Assembly: GCF_002305855.1 (NCBI RefSeq)
Contig: NZ_CP022163.1
Span: 9,553,765-9,617,764, forward strand
Length of the DNA: 64,000 nucleotides
From: Melittangium boletus DSM 14713
GTDB lineage: Bacteria > Myxococcota > Myxococcia > Myxococcales > Myxococcaceae
Direction of reading: 5' to 3'
Part shown: piece after piece, positions 63,101-64,000 of the stretch
Layout: each line of letters starts with the position of its first letter
How positions within the stretch are numbered: the stretch's first letter is position 1
Notes under the pieces: model-generated
Told to the model about the DNA's origin: nothing
The model's database searches: none
What the model saw: only the letters and a program-made list of their open reading frames with translations
Translations under genes and position numbers: made by a program

Positions 63101-63710
63101 CTCCCACGCGCGCAACACGGGTGACGACGCCTTCGCCATCTGGTCGGCCACGGACCTCTACCCCCAGCCGAACATCAACAACGTCATCCGCAATTGCACC
63201 GCGCAGATCACCTGGCGCGCCGCGGGCTTCGCCATCTACGGCGGCCGCAACAACCGGATCGAGAACAGCATCGCCTACGACACGCTGACCTACCCCGGCC
63301 TCACCGTGAGCTCCGAGTTCCAGCCCTTCCCCATGGAGTCCGCGACGATCGACGGCCTGACGCTCGTGCGCACCGGCGGCACCTACTGGGGCGGCCAGCA
63401 GTTCGGCTCCATCTGGCTGCGCGCCGACATGAACCCGACCAACGGGATCACGATCAAGAACGTCGACATCATCGACCCGACCTACCAGGGCATCAGCATC
63501 CAGAGCAACAACGGGGGCGTGTTCACGAACACCTCGTTCCAGAACATCACCATCAGCAACCCCACGACCTACGGCATCCAGGTCCTGTCCACCGCCAAGG
63601 GCGGCGCCACCTTCACCAACGTGACGGTGAACAACGCCCCCAGCGGCAAGGCCGTCAACCAGAGCAACGGCGGCTTCGCCATCACCAATGGCGGCGGCAA
63701 CAACTGGTAG
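60198..63710 (+). CDS. Modular secreted glucanase-like lipoprotein (GH87-type beta-helix with CBMs)
   Basis: 1170 residues. TTG 60198 follows an AGAGGGAG site; the lipobox is LISACGEP. Order: discoidin/F5-8-like domain (about 45-195), a Big-like linker (195-265), a CBM6/35-like module (about 270-395, YEAEAATLSGGAV), two CARDB domains (about 398-620, ADLTVTDIQ and PDLVVQSIS), then YEAEAGTTNAQV leading to a right-handed beta-helix catalytic region (about 625-1170). The acid pair D976-D977 in NTGDDAFAIW, with repeated N-x-I-x-N and NCTAQI strands, resembles GH87 alpha-1,3-glucanases (mycodextranases). Others in the pectate-lyase-like fold are possible. A terminator follows. It probably attacks fungal or bacterial alpha-glucan as food. 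Confidence 0.82.
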   Translation: MKTRIIPDWSRSGGAMALLGLQTLISACGEPARQAPTEMGVVTQAADQNVALGKPITTSGYTQVYVATNANDGNRGTYWEGAPNAYPNTLTVNLGANYNISAIVLQLNPDSIWGTRTQNLTVLGHNTGTSAFSTLVSAATYTFNPATGNQITIPVTATVSEVRLQFASNSGSTGAQVAEFQVLGSPAGGTNTYALTVNNGSGSGSYAADTTVNITANAPPAGQVFSSWSGGIAANFGNIYSASTTYKTTGAATTLTANYASSSGGSKYEAEAATLSGGAVPTTNHAGYSGSGFVEGYWAQGASTRFTVSAPSAGWYDVGLRYGNGFADSNLSVYVNGTRSLQSALPTTGNWDTWATKTETFYLNAGSNQIAYQYDTGDLANVNLDYITVGATAAKKADLTVTDIQWTAAHNPPQAGEAITLKAVVKNSGTAATPSGVHKVSFRVNDQEIATSATTTTLAAGASATLTASAAWSTAHGTFPITAVVDPDNAIAEFNDTNNSFSKNITVSQTPGPDLVVQSISPSPSTPAAGAAVKYTVAIANQGLDATGSSVSVRLVIDGTTTLTGVTSSALAANATAAVVLSGTWTASNGNHTLVATVDPSNAISEAVESNNTLSSSIYVGRGANVPWIEYEAEAGTTNAQVQGPSRELGTIPGEASGRKAVVLSSTGHYVQWTTTAAANAIVVRNSIPDAPGGGGIQATLSLYVNGSKLTTLTLSSKEAWVYGGDDQQSNSPSGGKPRRIYDEASKLLSTTIPAGATVRLQKDSGDTAAYYAIDLVDLELVAAPIAKPEGFVDITQAGNGWEPAIPNDGISDDNAINQAIMAAQAGRFKGVYIPPGVFNQTNKYQVKGITIQGAGLWHSRIFCAALNEDAGWGQTGFNITGDNTTFRDFAIFGNTDGLRTQGGKAWVNSAHRNTVIENMWVEHVQCGYWVGGFNESTNLRISNVRFRNTGADAVNLCNGNKDGVVENSHARNTGDDAFAIWSATDLYPQPNINNVIRNCTAQITWRAAGFAIYGGRNNRIENSIAYDTLTYPGLTVSSEFQPFPMESATIDGLTLVRTGGTYWGGQQFGSIWLRADMNPTNGITIKNVDIIDPTYQGISIQSNNGGVFTNTSFQNITISNPTTYGIQVLSTAKGGATFTNVTVNNAPSGKAVNQSNGGFAITNGGGNNW

Positions 63711-63734
63711 TCTGAGTCCGAGTTGATTCACTCG

Positions 63735-63769
63735 AGGCCGCCCCTCCCTCCTGGAGGGGCGGCCTTTTT
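63735..63769 (+). terminator. Intrinsic terminator after the glucanase-like gene
   Basis: A 13-base-pair perfect stem AGGCCGCCCCTCC/GGAGGGGCGGCCT (63735-63747 with 63753-63765) with a CTCCT loop is followed by TTTTT. It lies 25 bases after the stop. Confidence 0.92.
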
Positions 63770-63803
63770 CATGGGCATGTTCCCTGGCATATCCTCGTGC
63801 CTC

Positions 63804-64000
63804 ATGCCGCGCCCCTCCACGCCCGCCCGTCTCTCCGCGCTCCTGCTCTGCCTGGCCACGTCCTCCGCGCTCGCGGCTCCGGCGGTGCTGCTCTTTCCCA
63901 CGCTCGGCCGCCCCGACAGCGTCACCCTCCAGGGCCGCGTCCTCGCCGATACCCCGCATGGCAGCACGGCCTTGACCCGCAACCTGCGGCGTCTGGCCAC
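63804..64000 (+). CDS. App1/DUF2183-like phosphatase, N-terminal fragment (window end)
   Basis: About 65 codons to the window edge. A signal peptide (LSALLLCLATSSALA-AP) is followed by VLLFPTLGRPDSVTLQGRVLADTPHG, which matches the start of App1/DUF2183 domain proteins (phosphatidate-phosphatase-like). The HAD active site lies beyond the window, so the assignment is tentative. Confidence 0.6.
   Translation, partial: MPRPSTPARLSALLLCLATSSALAAPAVLLFPTLGRPDSVTLQGRVLADTPHGSTALTRNLRRLA

Noticed and set aside
60135..63959. A 1274-codon open frame on the minus strand.
   Set aside because: Antisense of the glucanase-like gene; composition (Val/Asp/Gly/Arg repeats) and the terminator inside it argue against coding.
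1..64000. CRISPR arrays, IS elements, prophage or integrase genes.
   Set aside because: No regularly spaced repeats, transposase or integrase motifs were seen anywhere in the window.

Overview
High GC, dense gene packing with many 4-base ATGA/GTGA/TTGA overlaps, hybrid two-component kinases, SBBP propellers, TSP type-3/von Willebrand surface proteins and a modular secreted polysaccharide hydrolase all point to a large-genome myxobacterium, most like the Cystobacter/Archangium/Stigmatella group. The genus assignment is inference; no rRNA is present.

Region A (1-17666) looks like one arm of a lipopeptide biosynthetic gene cluster. On the minus strand an NRPS that starts with a carrier domain (carrier-C-A, cut by the window start) follows a threonine aldolase. 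Divergent from them is a plus-strand operon: YbaK/ProX-type aminoacyl-tRNA deacylase, argininosuccinate-lyase-like enzyme, cysteine-synthase-like PLP enzyme and ATP-grasp ligase. Converging on it is a minus-strand operon: lipoprotein, multi-pass M28 peptidase, MFS exporter, fatty-acyl-AMP ligase (FAAL) and PduX-like threonine kinase. Kinase, PLP synthase and lyase are the set expected for making 2,3-diaminobutyrate from threonine. FAAL and the N-terminal carrier of the NRPS would start the lipid tail, exporter and peptidase would move and trim or detoxify the product, and the deacylase may stop the unusual amino acid from entering proteins. The right edge holds an HTTM-type membrane protein, its small partner and a cupin/JmjC hydroxylase.

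Region B (17736-27425) is mixed: a PAS-PAS hybrid histidine kinase with two receivers, an SGNH hydrolase, a GNAT acetyltransferase coupled to a methyltransferase, an exported alpha/beta hydrolase, a phosphate-type porin, a RsbRD-like histidine kinase and a tiny membrane gene coupled to it.

Region C (27641-31238) is a periplasmic copper-handling operon: Tat-exported multicopper oxidase, TolC-like lipoprotein, heavy-metal-binding lipoprotein and a Cys-rich exported protein. An MFS exporter follows.

Region D (32637-38510) is a compact lysine-fermentation operon (kdd-kamD-unknown-kamE-kal-kce-SDR) for the 3,5-diaminohexanoate route.

Region E (38640-55636) is mostly core or signalling: an esterase, family-4 uracil-DNA glycosylase, coaBC, an SBBP lipoprotein, an M48 protease/SH3-like/CHASE2-adenylate cyclase operon, a large CarboxypepD-repeat protein, a PP2C phosphatase fused to a cyclic-nucleotide domain with an FHA neighbour, a CysQ phosphatase and a CPT-like kinase.

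Region F (55703-64000) has a tRNA with CAT anticodon and a strong terminator, a 1110-residue Ca-binding/VWA surface lipoprotein, a 1170-residue glucanase-like (GH87-type) lipoprotein, and the start of an App1/DUF2183-like protein.
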